NCBI GenBank assembly: GCA_014380605.1
Contig: JACMJO010000047.1
Span: forward strand, 1 to 6,634
Direction: 5' to 3'
From: Fimbriimonadaceae bacterium
Lineage (GTDB): Bacteria; Armatimonadota; Fimbriimonadia; Fimbriimonadales; Fimbriimonadaceae
Length of the DNA stretch: 6,634 bases
The position numbers were made by a program, and so were the translations under genes. Of this stretch, positions 6,294 to 6,634 are shown piece by piece (position 1 is the first letter of the stretch; every line of letters starts with the position of its first letter). The notes under the pieces were generated by a model, which worked only from the letters and a program-made list of their open reading frames with translations, ran no database searches and was not told where the DNA came from.

Positions 6294-6634
6294 GTCCGAT
6301 TCGAAACAGATTAACGTTGGCATTGTTGGGTATGGCGGTGCATTCAATATGGGCCGCGCCCACGGCGAGGCTTGTCAAGAGACAGGCATGAAGGTAGTCG
6401 CGGTCTGCGACATCGACGCTTCGCGAGAAACCAACGCCCAGGAGGACTTTCCGGGATGTGCGTTCTACACCGACTATCGCGAGTTGTTGAAAGACCCCAA
6501 TATCAACTTGGTCATCAACATCCTGCCTCACAATCTTCACGGAAGCGTCTGCGTTGAGGCGGCTAAAGCTGGAAAGCACGTCGTGGTAGAGAAGCCAATG
6601 TGCGTCAATGTTGCGGAAGCCGACGCGATGATCG
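6292..6634 (+). CDS. Gfo/Idh/MocA-family NAD(P)-dependent oxidoreductase, N-terminal part (cut by window end)
   Basis: The first 114 residues are present, translated from TTG 6292 and open to the window edge. The N-terminal Rossmann dinucleotide-binding fold is clear. Beta strand INVGIVGYGG (7-16) carries the glycine-rich loop, with family-like AFNMGRAHG following. VVAVCDIDASR (35-45) ends the second strand, and D40 is the kind of acid that binds NAD ribose, suggesting NAD preference. YTDYRELLKDPNINLVINILPHNLHGSVCVEAAKAGKHVVVEKPM (59-103) is textbook for the family and includes E100-K101-P102. Members oxidise or reduce sugars, inositols and related polyols; the substrate-specific C-terminal domain lies outside the window. 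Its place near a transporter and a glycosidase suggests sugar metabolism. No ATG is available upstream of the fold, and TTG has an excellent ribosome binding site. Confidence 0.92.
   Translation, partial: MSDSKQINVGIVGYGGAFNMGRAHGEACQETGMKVVAVCDIDASRETNAQEDFPGCAFYTDYRELLKDPNINLVINILPHNLHGSVCVEAAKAGKHVVVEKPMCVNVAEADAMI

Overview
This is a gene-dense, medium-GC bacterial window with five well-supported protein genes, two small membrane-protein genes and almost no spare DNA. No rRNA, tRNA, CRISPR array or insertion sequence is visible. The closest resemblance I can recall is to free-living, sugar-degrading lineages such as Armatimonadota (Fimbriimonas-like): an MFS sugar-type carrier, a DUF4038 glycosidase and a Gfo/Idh/MocA dehydrogenase whose N-terminus reads VGIVGYGGAFNMGRAHG. 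This placement is a guess from family flavour. No marker gene supports it.

Layout: (1) The 3' end of an MFS transporter (+) runs to 379. (2) It converges, with an 8-bp overlap, on a thioredoxin-domain protein of the YyaL/DUF255/SPATA20 family (-, 2582 to 372), whose C-terminus looks like a DsbD-alpha domain. (3) A divergent intergenic gap of under 40 bp holds two GTTAACC motifs and leads to a cytoplasmic GH140-like (DUF4038) glycoside hydrolase (+, about 2621-3892). (4) That gene converges, with a 4-bp CTAG overlap, on a large unrecognised protein (-, 3889 to about 5625) built from helical repeats, coiled coils and a C-terminal two-helix membrane hairpin; its true start is unclear. (5) Two tandem single-pass small membrane proteins (+, 5802-6023 and 6042-6227) follow, each with a good ribosome binding site; the first carries the recurrent ESFPASD motif. 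(6) A terminator-like hairpin (6255-6293) contains, in its right arm, the GGAGG ribosome binding site of the next gene. (7) A Gfo/Idh/MocA oxidoreductase starts at TTG 6292 and is cut by the window end.

The transporter, glycosidase and oxidoreductase fit a carbohydrate-use neighbourhood, but strand switches mean they are not one operon. The most interesting points are the YyaL/DsbD-alpha fusion, the hairpin that buries a ribosome binding site, the apparent leaderless start of the glycosidase, the uncharacterised coiled-coil/membrane protein without an obvious start, and the tandem small proteins.
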